In this document: piece after piece, positions 1 to 8,326 of the stretch
Layout: each line of letters opens with the position of its first letter
Numbering within the stretch: position 1 is the first letter of the stretch
From: DASRDS01 sp035570055
Lineage (GTDB): Bacteria; Gemmatimonadota; Gemmatimonadetes; Gemmatimonadales; Gemmatimonadaceae
Assembly: GCA_035570055.1 (NCBI GenBank)
Contig: DATMLM010000049.1
Coordinates: 1 to 64,000 of the forward strand
Direction: 5' to 3'
Length of the DNA stretch: 64,000 bases
Position numbers and translations under genes: made by a program
The notes under the pieces: model-generated
The model's input: only the letters and a program-made list of their open reading frames with translations
Databases searched by the model: none
What the model was told of the DNA's origin: nothing

Positions 1-3
1 GCC

Positions 4-1020
4 ATGCAATACGGACGCACGACATTGTCGAAGTTCATCATCGAAGAGCAGCGGCAGAGCGCCGAGCGCGACGAGCAGCTGACCGCTCTGATCAACGACA
101 TTCAGACGAGCTGCAAGTACATCTCCACCGCCGTCGCACGCGGCCCGCTGCAGGGCACGCTCGGCTCCAATGCCACACGCAACGTGCAGGGTGAAACGCA
201 GCAGAAGCTCGATGTCGTTGCCAACGACATCATGCTGCGCAGTTGCGAATGGGGCGGCCAGCTCGCGGGCATGGTCTCCGAGGAGTTGCCAGAGCCCTAC
301 GCGATTCCTGACGGTTATCCGCGCGGGCGGTATCTGCTGGCCTTCGACCCGCTCGACGGCTCATCGAACATCGATGTCAACGTCCCGGTCGGCACGATCT
401 TCTCGGTCATGCGGAAAGTCTCACGCGGCGCCCGCGGTGATCTGTCCGACATGCTGCAAGCGGGCCGACGCCAGGTGGCCGCGGGGTACGTGATCTACGG
501 CTCCAGCACGATGCTCGTGTACACCACCGGACAGGGCGCCCATGGATTCACGCTCGATCCATCCATCGGCGAATTTTTGCTCTCGCATCCCGATATCAAG
601 ACCCCGACGCGTGGCCGATACTTGTCGGTGAATGACTCGTACGAGCAGCAGTGGGAGGAGAATACGAAGGCGCTGATCCGACGGTATCGTGGTCTCGATG
701 GAAAAAGAAAGCCGCTGTCAGGCCGATACGTTGGATCCTTGGTCGCTGACTTCCATCGCAATCTCTTGGGCGGTGGCCTCTTTGCGTATCCGGCCAACTC
801 GCAGTATCGCAAGGGGAAATTGCGCCTCCTCTATGAGGCCAACCCATTGGCGTTCATCTGCGAGCAAGCGGGTGGCGGAGCCATCGACGGCGTGAACGAC
901 ATCCTCGACTTGACGCCGACCGAGTTGCATCAGCGAACGCCGCTGTACATCGGTAGCAAAGACGAGGTCGCCCTCGCGCGCGAGCTACTCGCCGCGAGCC
1001 TGAGCGCGGTCGGTGCGTGA
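4..1020 (+). CDS. fbp: Class I fructose-1,6-bisphosphatase
   Basis: Cytosolic gluconeogenic enzyme that hydrolyses fructose 1,6-bisphosphate to fructose 6-phosphate. The 338-residue length is normal for class I. The metal and phosphate motif DPLDGSSNIDVN lies at about residues 115-126, preceded by the acidic EELPEP segment. A YGSSTMLVYTTG stretch near residue 165 and the late ICEQAGGGA metal-ligand region are also present. The first ATG is three bases into the window, so any upstream neighbour is unseen. The stop lies inside the start of the following mutase gene (8-base overlap), suggesting translational coupling. The family call is secure. Confidence 0.96.
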   Translation: MQYGRTTLSKFIIEEQRQSAERDEQLTALINDIQTSCKYISTAVARGPLQGTLGSNATRNVQGETQQKLDVVANDIMLRSCEWGGQLAGMVSEELPEPYAIPDGYPRGRYLLAFDPLDGSSNIDVNVPVGTIFSVMRKVSRGARGDLSDMLQAGRRQVAAGYVIYGSSTMLVYTTGQGAHGFTLDPSIGEFLLSHPDIKTPTRGRYLSVNDSYEQQWEENTKALIRRYRGLDGKRKPLSGRYVGSLVADFHRNLLGGGLFAYPANSQYRKGKLRLLYEANPLAFICEQAGGGAIDGVNDILDLTPTELHQRTPLYIGSKDEVALARELLAASLSAVGA

Positions 1021-2578
1021 GCTGACACCGTCGGGTTTGACCGTCGCTCCCGTCTATCGACCGGCCGATGCGCCGGTCGAGTACGCACGTGACCTCGGCG
1101 ACCCGGGAACGTTCCCGTTCACCCGTGGGATTCAACCCACGATGTACCGTGGGCGTCTGTGGACCATGCGCCAGTACGCCGGCTTCGGGACGGCGGCCGA
1201 GACGAACGCGCGGTTTCGCCTACTCCTGGCCGCTGGTCAAACTGGCTTGTCCGTCGCGTTCGACCTGCCGACGCAGATGGGATTCGATTCTGACTCGCCA
1301 CGAGCGTTGGGCGAAGTCGGCCGTGTGGGCGTAGCGATCGACACGGTGGAAGACATGCACGCCTTGTTGGCCGAGCTTCCCCTCGATCGCGTGTCGACGT
1401 CGATGACGATCAATGCGACAGCGTCGACATTGCTGGCGATGTACATCGTCGCGGCCGAAGAACGGGGTATCGGCCGCGACAAAATATCGGGCACGGTCCA
1501 AAACGATGTCCTCAAGGAGTACATAGCCCGCGGCACGTATATCTACCCACCAGGGCCGAGCCTCGCCCTCGTCGCCGACGTGATCCGTTTCTGCACCGCC
1601 GAGGTCCCGGGCTGGAATCCCATATCGATCTCGGGCTATCACATCCGCGAAGCGGGAGCGACGGCCATCCAAGAATTGGCCTTCACGTTCTCGAACGCGA
1701 TCGCGTATATCGATCGTGCCTTGGCGGCGGGGGTGGCCATCGACGAATTCGCACCTCGGTTGTCTTTCTTCTTCGCCGCTCACAACGATCTCTTCGAAGA
1801 AGTCGCGAAATTCCGCGCGGCGCGGCGGATCTACTCGCGCCTGATGCGCGATCGTTTTCACGCGAGCGAAGCGAGTGCACGGTTGCGCTTTCACACGCAA
1901 ACCGGTGGTGTGACGCTGACCGCGCAACAGCCGCTGAATAATGTCGTGCGAGTCACCGTCCAGACGCTCGCCGCGACCCTCGGCGGCACGCAGTCGTTGC
2001 ACACGAACGGCTACGACGAGGCGCTCGCCCTGCCGACAGCCGAAGCGGCCACGCTCGCGCTTCGCACACAGCAAATCGTTGCGTACGAGTCGGGCGTCGC
2101 GAGCACCGCCGACCCATTGGCCGGCAGCTACTACGTCGAGCACCTGACAACGGAGCTCGAGCAACACGCACTCCAGCTGATGTCACGCGTCGACGACCTC
2201 GGCGGGGCCGTCTCCGCGATCAGCGCCGGATTCTTCCAGGACGAGATCGCCAAGAGCGCCTACGAGTACCAACTCCGCGTCGAGAGCCGCGATGCCCCGA
2301 TTGTCGGCGTCAATATCTTCACGGATGACTCCGCGCCCCCGACGATCCCAGCTCCCGATTTCAGCGCGCTCGAACGCGACCAAGTCGCGCGTCTCGCCGC
2401 GGTGCGCAAGAGTCGCGATGCCACCAAGGTCGATGCCGCGCTCGCCGCCCTGCGCACCGGTGCTCACGACCAGCAGCCACTGATGCCGCTGATCATCGAC
2501 GCCGTCCGCGCGCGCGCTTCGGTCGGCGAGATCTCCGATACGCTACAGCGCGAGTGGGGACGGTTTCGGGACTCGTGA
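1013..2578 (+). CDS. Methylmalonyl-CoA mutase family, large (catalytic) subunit
   Basis: Acyl-CoA carbon-skeleton mutase subunit holding the CoA-binding TIM barrel. The protein has 521 residues and the family signature around VAFDLPTQMGFDSD (about residues 80-93), followed by the SMTINAT and GTVQNDVLKEY segments. The C-terminal cobalamin-binding domain with its DxHxxG motif is absent, so this is the split type that needs a separate small subunit, which is not in this window. The GTG start at 1013 overlaps fbp. The substrate could be methylmalonyl-CoA, isobutyryl-CoA or a related acyl-CoA; sequence alone does not decide. Confidence 0.9.
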   Translation: MRELTPSGLTVAPVYRPADAPVEYARDLGDPGTFPFTRGIQPTMYRGRLWTMRQYAGFGTAAETNARFRLLLAAGQTGLSVAFDLPTQMGFDSDSPRALGEVGRVGVAIDTVEDMHALLAELPLDRVSTSMTINATASTLLAMYIVAAEERGIGRDKISGTVQNDVLKEYIARGTYIYPPGPSLALVADVIRFCTAEVPGWNPISISGYHIREAGATAIQELAFTFSNAIAYIDRALAAGVAIDEFAPRLSFFFAAHNDLFEEVAKFRAARRIYSRLMRDRFHASEASARLRFHTQTGGVTLTAQQPLNNVVRVTVQTLAATLGGTQSLHTNGYDEALALPTAEAATLALRTQQIVAYESGVASTADPLAGSYYVEHLTTELEQHALQLMSRVDDLGGAVSAISAGFFQDEIAKSAYEYQLRVESRDAPIVGVNIFTDDSAPPTIPAPDFSALERDQVARLAAVRKSRDATKVDAALAALRTGAHDQQPLMPLIIDAVRARASVGEISDTLQREWGRFRDS

Positions 2579-3054
2579 GGTTGTTACTGATCGCCCTGCT
2601 GGCGACCCAGGACTCCACGCGAGTCTATGATGTCTTGCCCGATCAGAGTGATGACATTCCGGCTGCCATCGAGCGATCGGTTGAGCACATGAATTTCATC
2701 ATTCGCCCAATCGCCCGACATCGGCTGCGGAAAACCAATCCGCTGCCGCGGCAACTGCGCCTCGACTACGCGCCAGACACGATCACGGTCCACCTCGGCG
2801 ACGCCCCACCGGCCGCGCTGCCTCGTGACGGCTCAGCCGTGCCGTGGCGTGACATAGACAACGACAAGTGCCGCATAAGCCTGACACTCGCGGGCGATAC
2901 GTTGATCGAGCACGTCGTTGCGCACGGCGGTCAGGGCGAGACGCGTTACGTGATGCTGGACGGCGGCAAGCGCGTGCGCGAGGACGTGCGCATCACGAGC
3001 TCGCACCTACCCGAGCCCGTGGTCTACAGTGTCACGTTCGCGCAGGCGCCGTGA
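2575..3054 (+). CDS. Small secreted protein of unknown function
   Basis: A 159-residue protein with a short hydrophobic N-terminus (MRLLLIALLATQ) that looks like a signal peptide. I place the start at the GTG whose last bases form the TGA stop of the mutase gene (GTGA overlap); a longer reading from 2554 puts extra residues in front of the signal. The rest is a polar, beta-rich chain including a KCRISLTLAGDTLIEHV segment. I recognise no catalytic motif. It converges on the molybdopterin protein gene with one base between the stops. Confidence 0.7.
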   Translation: MRLLLIALLATQDSTRVYDVLPDQSDDIPAAIERSVEHMNFIIRPIARHRLRKTNPLPRQLRLDYAPDTITVHLGDAPPAALPRDGSAVPWRDIDNDKCRISLTLAGDTLIEHVVAHGGQGETRYVMLDGGKRVREDVRITSSHLPEPVVYSVTFAQAP

Positions 3055-3055
3055 A

Positions 3056-3727
3056 TCACACCCCGCCGTACCATTCGTAGCCCTGGTCGGACCAGTAGCC
3101 GCCGTTGCGCTGGGGCAGGAAGACGATCTTTGTCAGGTACTTGGTGTTCTTGTAGCCCAGCTTGACCGGCGAGAACACTCGCGCCGGGCCTCCGTGGGCT
3201 GCTCCCAGCCAGTGGCCGTCCATTCCGTAGGCGACGAGCGTCTGCGGGTGCATCGCCGAGGGCAGGTCCCAGGACTCGTGGTAGCCATCGTCGAACGACT
3301 GGAAGTCGACATATTGCGCCTCGGGTCGCGGCTGGACGAAGGCGGCTAAGGCGCTGAGGCGGACGCCGGTCCAGGACGCCACTGCCGTCCAGCCCTCGAC
3401 GCAGTAGTGGTTCACCCGCTGGGTCACGGACGGCAGGCTCGCCAACTGGCTCAAACTCAGCGTGAGCGGCTTGGCCACCATCCCCGAGATCTCCAGCGTC
3501 CATGGGCCGCGCTTCGCGGCGTCCCACATCGGGACCGTGTTCGCGATGTAGTAGGACGGGTATGCGACCTCGGGAGTGATAAATCGGCCCCGAGCTACGT
3601 CTATCGCCCGGTGCCGAAACAGCCCCCGCTCGACTTTCTCATTCGCACGCTCGGCAAAGGAGAGCGTGCGGTCGCAGGCGGCGAGCAGGGTCAGTGCGGT
3701 CGTGCTCAGGAAGTCGCGCCTACGCAT
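3056..3727 (-). CDS. Sulfite-oxidase-fold molybdopterin oxidoreductase, Tat lipoprotein
   Basis: Periplasmic molybdenum-cofactor protein of the MsrP/YedY type (oxidoreductase molybdopterin-binding domain), 223 residues. The N-terminus RRRDFLSTTAL fits a twin-arginine signal and runs into LLAAC, a lipobox, so the mature protein is probably lipid-anchored after folded export. The molybdenum-ligand cysteine lies in VNHYCVEGWT (about residues 105-114), and the GPARVFSPVKLGYKNTKYL segment is typical of the fold. It follows its b-type cytochrome gene with an 8-base overlap, so the two likely form a membrane electron-transfer pair. The substrate is unknown; methionine sulfoxide repair is one possibility. 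Confidence 0.88.
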   Translation of the reverse strand: MRRRDFLSTTALTLLAACDRTLSFAERANEKVERGLFRHRAIDVARGRFITPEVAYPSYYIANTVPMWDAAKRGPWTLEISGMVAKPLTLSLSQLASLPSVTQRVNHYCVEGWTAVASWTGVRLSALAAFVQPRPEAQYVDFQSFDDGYHESWDLPSAMHPQTLVAYGMDGHWLGAAHGGPARVFSPVKLGYKNTKYLTKIVFLPQRNGGYWSDQGYEWYGGV

Positions 3728-4445
3728 CGGCAGGACTGTCCTCGCGCGCGCAGGGCGCCAGGTGGTAGAGCGGGCGGGCGTTGCGAGCCTCTGGGGAGCA
3801 GCGCTCGTCGTAGCGCCCCGTGATCATCGAGGGAATCGAATACGGATCAACCGCGAAGACCATGAAGACGTGCCCCACCACCAGGATCACCAACAGGCTC
3901 ATGGCCACGAAGTGCCAGTACCGCGCCCACACGTAGCCCCCGAAGACGCTCGTCAGCCACCCCAGCTCCACCGGCTTCCAGATCGCCAACCCCGTGAGCA
4001 CCAGCAGGACCCCGACCCAGGGCAGGCTGAAGTAGGCCAGCTTCTGGAGGGCGTTGTGCTTCCCCTGGTGGGGGTGGTGCTTGGTGATGAAGAGATAGAA
4101 CCGGACCATGGCGATCGAGTCCCGGAGATCGCCCTTCCGGGGCACCAAGTCACGCCACTCGCCGTGGAGGTAGAGGAACCCCAAGTAGACCAAGCCGTCG
4201 AGGACCAAAAGCCACATCATGGCGAAGTGCCAGTGGCGGGCGCCGCCGAGCCAGCCGCCGAATGTGAGCCAGTTGGGGATCGGCTTGCCGGCGAAGGGAT
4301 AGCAGCAGAAGCTCTGGCCGCGGCGGGCGAACGCGGGGTAGGCGTTGAAGATGCGCAGGCCGGAGCCGACCATGATGGTGATGGCGACGACGGCAACCCA
4401 GTGCGTGACCCGCACGACCCAGTGGTGGCGGAGTACGGTTGTCAT
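3720..4445 (-). CDS. Cytochrome b561-like membrane subunit
   Basis: Di-haem b-type cytochrome of 241 residues with about four to five membrane segments (about residues 10-30, 70-95, 135-160, 175-200). Likely haem-ligand histidines lie in LRHHW and RVTHW near the N-terminus, in ARHWHF at the second helix and in ARYWHFVAM and VVGHVFM near the end. It resembles the thiosulfate-reductase cytochrome b / FdnI group. It is co-transcribed with the molybdopterin lipoprotein, to which it would pass quinol electrons. The start codon lies only 18 bases from the divergent FmdB-like gene. Confidence 0.87.
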   Translation of the reverse strand: MTTVLRHHWVVRVTHWVAVVAITIMVGSGLRIFNAYPAFARRGQSFCCYPFAGKPIPNWLTFGGWLGGARHWHFAMMWLLVLDGLVYLGFLYLHGEWRDLVPRKGDLRDSIAMVRFYLFITKHHPHQGKHNALQKLAYFSLPWVGVLLVLTGLAIWKPVELGWLTSVFGGYVWARYWHFVAMSLLVILVVGHVFMVFAVDPYSIPSMITGRYDERCSPEARNARPLYHLAPCAREDSPADA

Positions 4446-4463
4446 AAGCTAAGTTCCAAGATA

Positions 4464-4757
4464 ATGCCGACTTACGCGTATCGTTGCCCGAACGGCCACG
4501 AGTTCGATCACTTTTTCCGCAAGATGAGTGACGCGGTGCAAACGTTGCCGTGTCCGACCGATGGCCTGCCTGCAGTGCGCCAAGTGTCAGGTGGTGCTGG
4601 CCTACACTTCAAGGGTTCCGGATTCTACGCCACTGACTACAAGCGCCCCAGTAGCAACGGCGGTGAAGGCTCCGACAGCAAACCCGCGGACAAATCAGCC
4701 GACAAGCCAGCCTCTCCCGCTTCATCGTCCGGAGACGGATCTAAAAAGAGCGAATGA
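4464..4757 (+). CDS. FmdB-family zinc-ribbon-like protein
   Basis: A 97-residue protein whose first residues MPTYAYRCPNGHEFDHFF match the FmdB/CxxC regulatory family. The family normally has two CxxC pairs; here they are reduced to CPNGH and CPTDG with one cysteine each, so zinc binding may use Cys/His or be lost. A GAGLHFKGSGFYATDY segment follows, as usual in the family, then a low-complexity Ser/Lys/Asp/Pro tail. A longer frame extends upstream of this ATG but runs antisense through two real genes, so I start at the family N-terminus. The stop overlaps argS (ATGA). Confidence 0.85.
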   Translation: MPTYAYRCPNGHEFDHFFRKMSDAVQTLPCPTDGLPAVRQVSGGAGLHFKGSGFYATDYKRPSSNGGEGSDSKPADKSADKPASPASSSGDGSKKSE

Positions 4758-6382
4758 ACGACGTTGAACTGCTGCGTGACGCGCTCGCTCACGCGGCGCG
4801 CTCACTCGGCGCGCCCAGCGACGTCGCGCCCATCGTCGAACGCCCGCGCGATCCGTCGTTCGGCGATTGGACCACGAACCTCGCCCTCACGCTCGCCAAG
4901 CCGCTGGGCAAGAAGCCACGCGACATTGCTACGGCGCTCATCGCCGCGCTGGATCTCTCGGCGCTGCACGTGGCCGCGGCCGAGATCGCGGGGGCCGGGT
5001 TCATCAACTTTCGCATGCACCAGGCCGCGCTCGCGCGAGGCCTGGCGGCGATTATCGCCGAGGGCGACGGCTACGGGAAATCCGACGTTGGACACGGACA
5101 GCGCGTCATGGTCGAATTCGTCTCGGCGAATCCAACCGGCCCCTTGCACGTCGGTCACGGCCGGCAAGCGGCCCTCGGCGACGCGATCTCCCGGCTCTTG
5201 GAGTGGACCGGGTGGGATGTCTCCCGCGAGTTCTACTATAACGATGCCGGGGTGCAGATCGACAATCTGACGGCGAGCGTCCAAGCGCTGGTCCGTGGCC
5301 AGCCCGTTCCCGAAAAAGGGTATCACGGGGAGTACATCAAAGAGATCGCCGCAGAATACTCGGCGGCGTATCCCGGTGATCCCCTCGCGGACAACGCTGA
5401 TCAAGTACGACAATTTGGGGTGCGCGTGTTACGGGGCGAGCAGGATCGCGACCTGCAGGCGTTCGGCGTGTATTTCGACACGTACTATCTCGAGTCGTCA
5501 CTCTATATCGACGGTTCGGTTGAACGAACGCTCGCGGCCCTCAAGGCATCCGGGTACACGTATGAGGACGGGGGGGCGCTCAAGCTGCGGACGACCGCTT
5601 TCGGCGATGACCTCGATCGCGTGATCATCAAGCGGGACGGCACGAACACATACGTCGTGCCGGACATCGCCTATCACGTCGGCAAGTGGCAACGTGGGTT
5701 TCAGAGAGTGATCAATATCCACGGCGCCGACCATGTCGGATATTGGGCGCGGGTGCGGGCTGGGCTGCAGATGATGGGTGAGGGCATTCCCGAGGGATGG
5801 CCCGAGTATGTCATCCACGATCTCGTCAAGGTCGCGCGCGGCGGCGAGGAAGTGCGCATGTCGAAGCGCGCGGGCAGCTACGTCACGCTGCAAGATCTGC
5901 TCGAATGGGTGGGACGGGACGCCGTGCGGTACTTCTTTCTCATGCGGCGGTATGTGTCCGATCTGACGTTCGACGTCGATCTCGCGCAGCGGCAGTCGGA
6001 CGAGAATCCCGTCTATTACGTGCAGATGGCCCACGCCCGCATGTGCGGCATCTTTCGCGTCGGCGGGATCAATAAAGACGAGTTGCGCATTGAGACCGAG
6101 GCGTTGGATGCGCTCAGCGCCCCGGAGGAGCTCGAGCTCATCAAAGCGTTGCTCGACTTTCCCGACATCGTGGAGAGCGCCGCCCAAGCCCTCGAGCCTC
6201 AGCGGATCACAGCGTACTTGCACGAGACGGCGCAGCTGGCGCACCACTGGTATCACAAGTATCACGTGCTCGGAGAGCCCGAGCCCGTGCAAAGCGCGCG
6301 ACTGGCACTCGCGCGCGCCACGCAACTCGTTCTCAGGAACGCGATGACCCTGTTAGGAATTCACGCGCCGGAGCGGATGTGA
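4754..6382 (+). CDS. argS: Arginyl-tRNA synthetase
   Basis: Class I aminoacyl-tRNA synthetase that charges tRNA-Arg, 542 residues, full length. It shows the N-terminal additional domain, the HIGH-type motif HVGHG in PTGPLHVGHGR (about residues 130-140), the KMSKS-like RMSKRAG, and a C-terminal DALR anticodon-binding domain starting near YYVQMAHARM and ending in NAMTLLGI. The ATG overlaps the FmdB-like stop by four bases, and the next kinase gene overlaps its stop by four, so these genes are probably one operon. Confidence 0.97.
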   Translation: MNDVELLRDALAHAARSLGAPSDVAPIVERPRDPSFGDWTTNLALTLAKPLGKKPRDIATALIAALDLSALHVAAAEIAGAGFINFRMHQAALARGLAAIIAEGDGYGKSDVGHGQRVMVEFVSANPTGPLHVGHGRQAALGDAISRLLEWTGWDVSREFYYNDAGVQIDNLTASVQALVRGQPVPEKGYHGEYIKEIAAEYSAAYPGDPLADNADQVRQFGVRVLRGEQDRDLQAFGVYFDTYYLESSLYIDGSVERTLAALKASGYTYEDGGALKLRTTAFGDDLDRVIIKRDGTNTYVVPDIAYHVGKWQRGFQRVINIHGADHVGYWARVRAGLQMMGEGIPEGWPEYVIHDLVKVARGGEEVRMSKRAGSYVTLQDLLEWVGRDAVRYFFLMRRYVSDLTFDVDLAQRQSDENPVYYVQMAHARMCGIFRVGGINKDELRIETEALDALSAPEELELIKALLDFPDIVESAAQALEPQRITAYLHETAQLAHHWYHKYHVLGEPEPVQSARLALARATQLVLRNAMTLLGIHAPERM

Positions 6383-7296
6383 CGGTGCTCGTCGTTGGCT
6401 CGGTGGCGCTCGACTCGGTCGAGACGCCATTTGGGAGCGCCGAGAACGTCCTCGGCGGCTCGGCAACATTTTTCGCCTCCGCGGCGTCGCTGCTCACGAC
6501 CGTGCAAGTCGTCGGCGTCGTCGGGTCCGACTACCCCGTCGACAAGCTCGCGCCGCTCGTCGCGCGGGGCGTCGATTTCGCCGGCCTCGAACGGGCCGAG
6601 GGCGAGTCGTTCCGTTGGCGCGGCCGCTATCGGCACGACCTCAATACCGCCGAGACGCTGGAAACCCGGCTTGGCGTGTTCTCGCACTTCCGGCCGAAGA
6701 TTCCGGAGCAGTTCCGGAAGGCGCCGTTCGTCTTTCTGGGCAACATCGATCCGCGATTGCAAATCGATGTCCTGAGCCAGGTCAACGCGCCGAAGCTCGT
6801 GGCGTGCGATACGATGAATTTTTGGATCGAGAGCCGCCGTGCCGATCTGGTGACGTTGCTCGGCCAAGTGCATCTCATCACGTTGAATGACGCCGAGGCG
6901 CGGCAGCTCACGGAAAAGGCCAACCTGGTCCATGCCGCCCGCTGGATTCTCGACCACGGCCCGCGTTACGTCATTATCAAAAAAGGCGAGCACGGGGCCT
7001 TCATGTTCACCCGCGCATCGGTCTTTTACGCGCCCGCCTACCCACTCGAGAAGATCTTCGATCCGACCGGCGCCGGCGATTCGTTCGCTGGCGGGTTCAT
7101 CGGGTACCTGGCGAAAACGGGCGATCTGAGCGACGCGAATATGCGGCGCGCCGTCGTCTACGGCGCCGCGATGGGATCGTTTGCCGTCGAAAAGTTCTCG
7201 AACGAACGCCTGATGGAATTGACCCGCTCGGACGTCGACGCGAGAGTGGCGGAGTTCAGGAAGCTGGTCGCGTTCGATACCGAGATGCCGACGTGA
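6379..7296 (+). CDS. PfkB-family (ribokinase-like) kinase
   Basis: A 305-residue ATP-dependent kinase of the ribokinase fold. The C-terminal signature DPTGAGDSFAGGF (about residues 232-244) carries the catalytic Asp and anion-hole GAGD; the N-terminal GGSATFFA substrate-side motif is also present. The GTG start overlaps the argS stop by four bases. The substrate is not determined: this group includes sugar kinases and adenosine-kinase-like enzymes, and the purM gene immediately downstream makes a nucleoside substrate possible but unproven. Confidence 0.88.
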   Translation: MTVLVVGSVALDSVETPFGSAENVLGGSATFFASAASLLTTVQVVGVVGSDYPVDKLAPLVARGVDFAGLERAEGESFRWRGRYRHDLNTAETLETRLGVFSHFRPKIPEQFRKAPFVFLGNIDPRLQIDVLSQVNAPKLVACDTMNFWIESRRADLVTLLGQVHLITLNDAEARQLTEKANLVHAARWILDHGPRYVIIKKGEHGAFMFTRASVFYAPAYPLEKIFDPTGAGDSFAGGFIGYLAKTGDLSDANMRRAVVYGAAMGSFAVEKFSNERLMELTRSDVDARVAEFRKLVAFDTEMPT

Positions 7297-8309
7297 TCGA
7301 CTACAAGGCCGCGGGGGTCGATCTCGACGCCGCTGACGATGCCAAGCGGCGGCTCAAGCGTCTCGTCGAGTCGACCTTCACGGCTGGTGTACGCGGGGCG
7401 TTCGGCGGTTTCGGCGGCATGTTTCGCGTGCCGAGTGGAGAGAAGCCGCGCTTGTTGGTGGCGAGTGCCGACGGTGTGGGCACGAAGGTGAAGATCGCCA
7501 TCGAGGCCGGCCGGCACGACACGATCGGCCAGGATCTCGTCAATCACTGCGTGAACGACATCCTGGTCCAGGGCGCGCTGCCGCTCTTCTTCCTCGACTA
7601 TGTGGCCTTTGGCCGGTTGGTCCCCGAGGTGGTCGAAGCCATTGTCGCGGGTGTGGCCGCCGGGTGCAGAGAGAATAAGTGTGCGCTCATCGGCGGCGAG
7701 ACGGCCGAGATGCCTGGCGTGTATACGCCTCCTGATTACGACTTGGCGGGGTTCATCGTCGGTATCGTGGACGAAGACCGAGTCTTGGGCGCCGATCGCG
7801 TGCGGGCGGGCGACGTCGTGCTCGGTCTGGCGAGCAGCGGGCTGCACACCAACGGCTATTCGCTGGCGCGACGGGTAGTGAGCGATCGGCTCCATCTTGC
7901 GGTGACTGACCGGTTCCCGGGCAGCGACCGCTCGGTTGCCGATGTGCTGCTCGCCGTGCACCGGTCATACCTGGCCGCGCTCGGTCCGGTGCTCGATCGC
8001 GTGCACGCGTTGGCGCACGTGACCGGCGGCGGATTGCCGGGCAATGTCGACCGCGTGCTGCCGCGTTCGCTCGATGCGCGGATAGTGAGAGATCGATGGC
8101 CCGTCCCACGTGTATTCGATGTACTGGCCGAAGCAGGTGGGATTGGCGAGGCAGAGAGGTACCGCGTCTGGAACATGGGCGTGGGGATGGTTGTCATAGC
8201 GGACCCGTCGTCGGTCGAGACCATCGCGGACGCATCCCGCCGCGCGGGAATCGACTCATGGCTCCTGGGCGAAATCGTTCCGGGGGAAGGACGGGTACAC
8301 ATCGTGTAA
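7293..8309 (+). CDS. purM: Phosphoribosylformylglycinamidine cyclo-ligase (AIR synthetase)
   Basis: Purine biosynthesis enzyme that closes the imidazole ring of FGAM to give AIR using ATP; 338 residues. Conserved family segments are clear: DGVGTKVKIA, NHCVNDILVQGA, FFLDYVAFG, GGETAEMPG and GLHTNGYSLAR, then HVTGGGLPGN and WNMGVGM. The GTG start shares four bases with the kinase stop. No PurR-like operator can be placed because there is no upstream spacer. Confidence 0.96.
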   Translation: MIDYKAAGVDLDAADDAKRRLKRLVESTFTAGVRGAFGGFGGMFRVPSGEKPRLLVASADGVGTKVKIAIEAGRHDTIGQDLVNHCVNDILVQGALPLFFLDYVAFGRLVPEVVEAIVAGVAAGCRENKCALIGGETAEMPGVYTPPDYDLAGFIVGIVDEDRVLGADRVRAGDVVLGLASSGLHTNGYSLARRVVSDRLHLAVTDRFPGSDRSVADVLLAVHRSYLAALGPVLDRVHALAHVTGGGLPGNVDRVLPRSLDARIVRDRWPVPRVFDVLAEAGGIGEAERYRVWNMGVGMVVIADPSSVETIADASRRAGIDSWLLGEIVPGEGRVHIV

Positions 8310-8326
8310 TCACGGAGACACGTACC

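Noticed and set aside
3576..4463. Long plus-strand open frame leading into the FmdB-like gene
   Set aside because: It runs antisense through the molybdopterin and cytochrome genes, which have clear motifs; only the part from ATG 4464 matches a known family.
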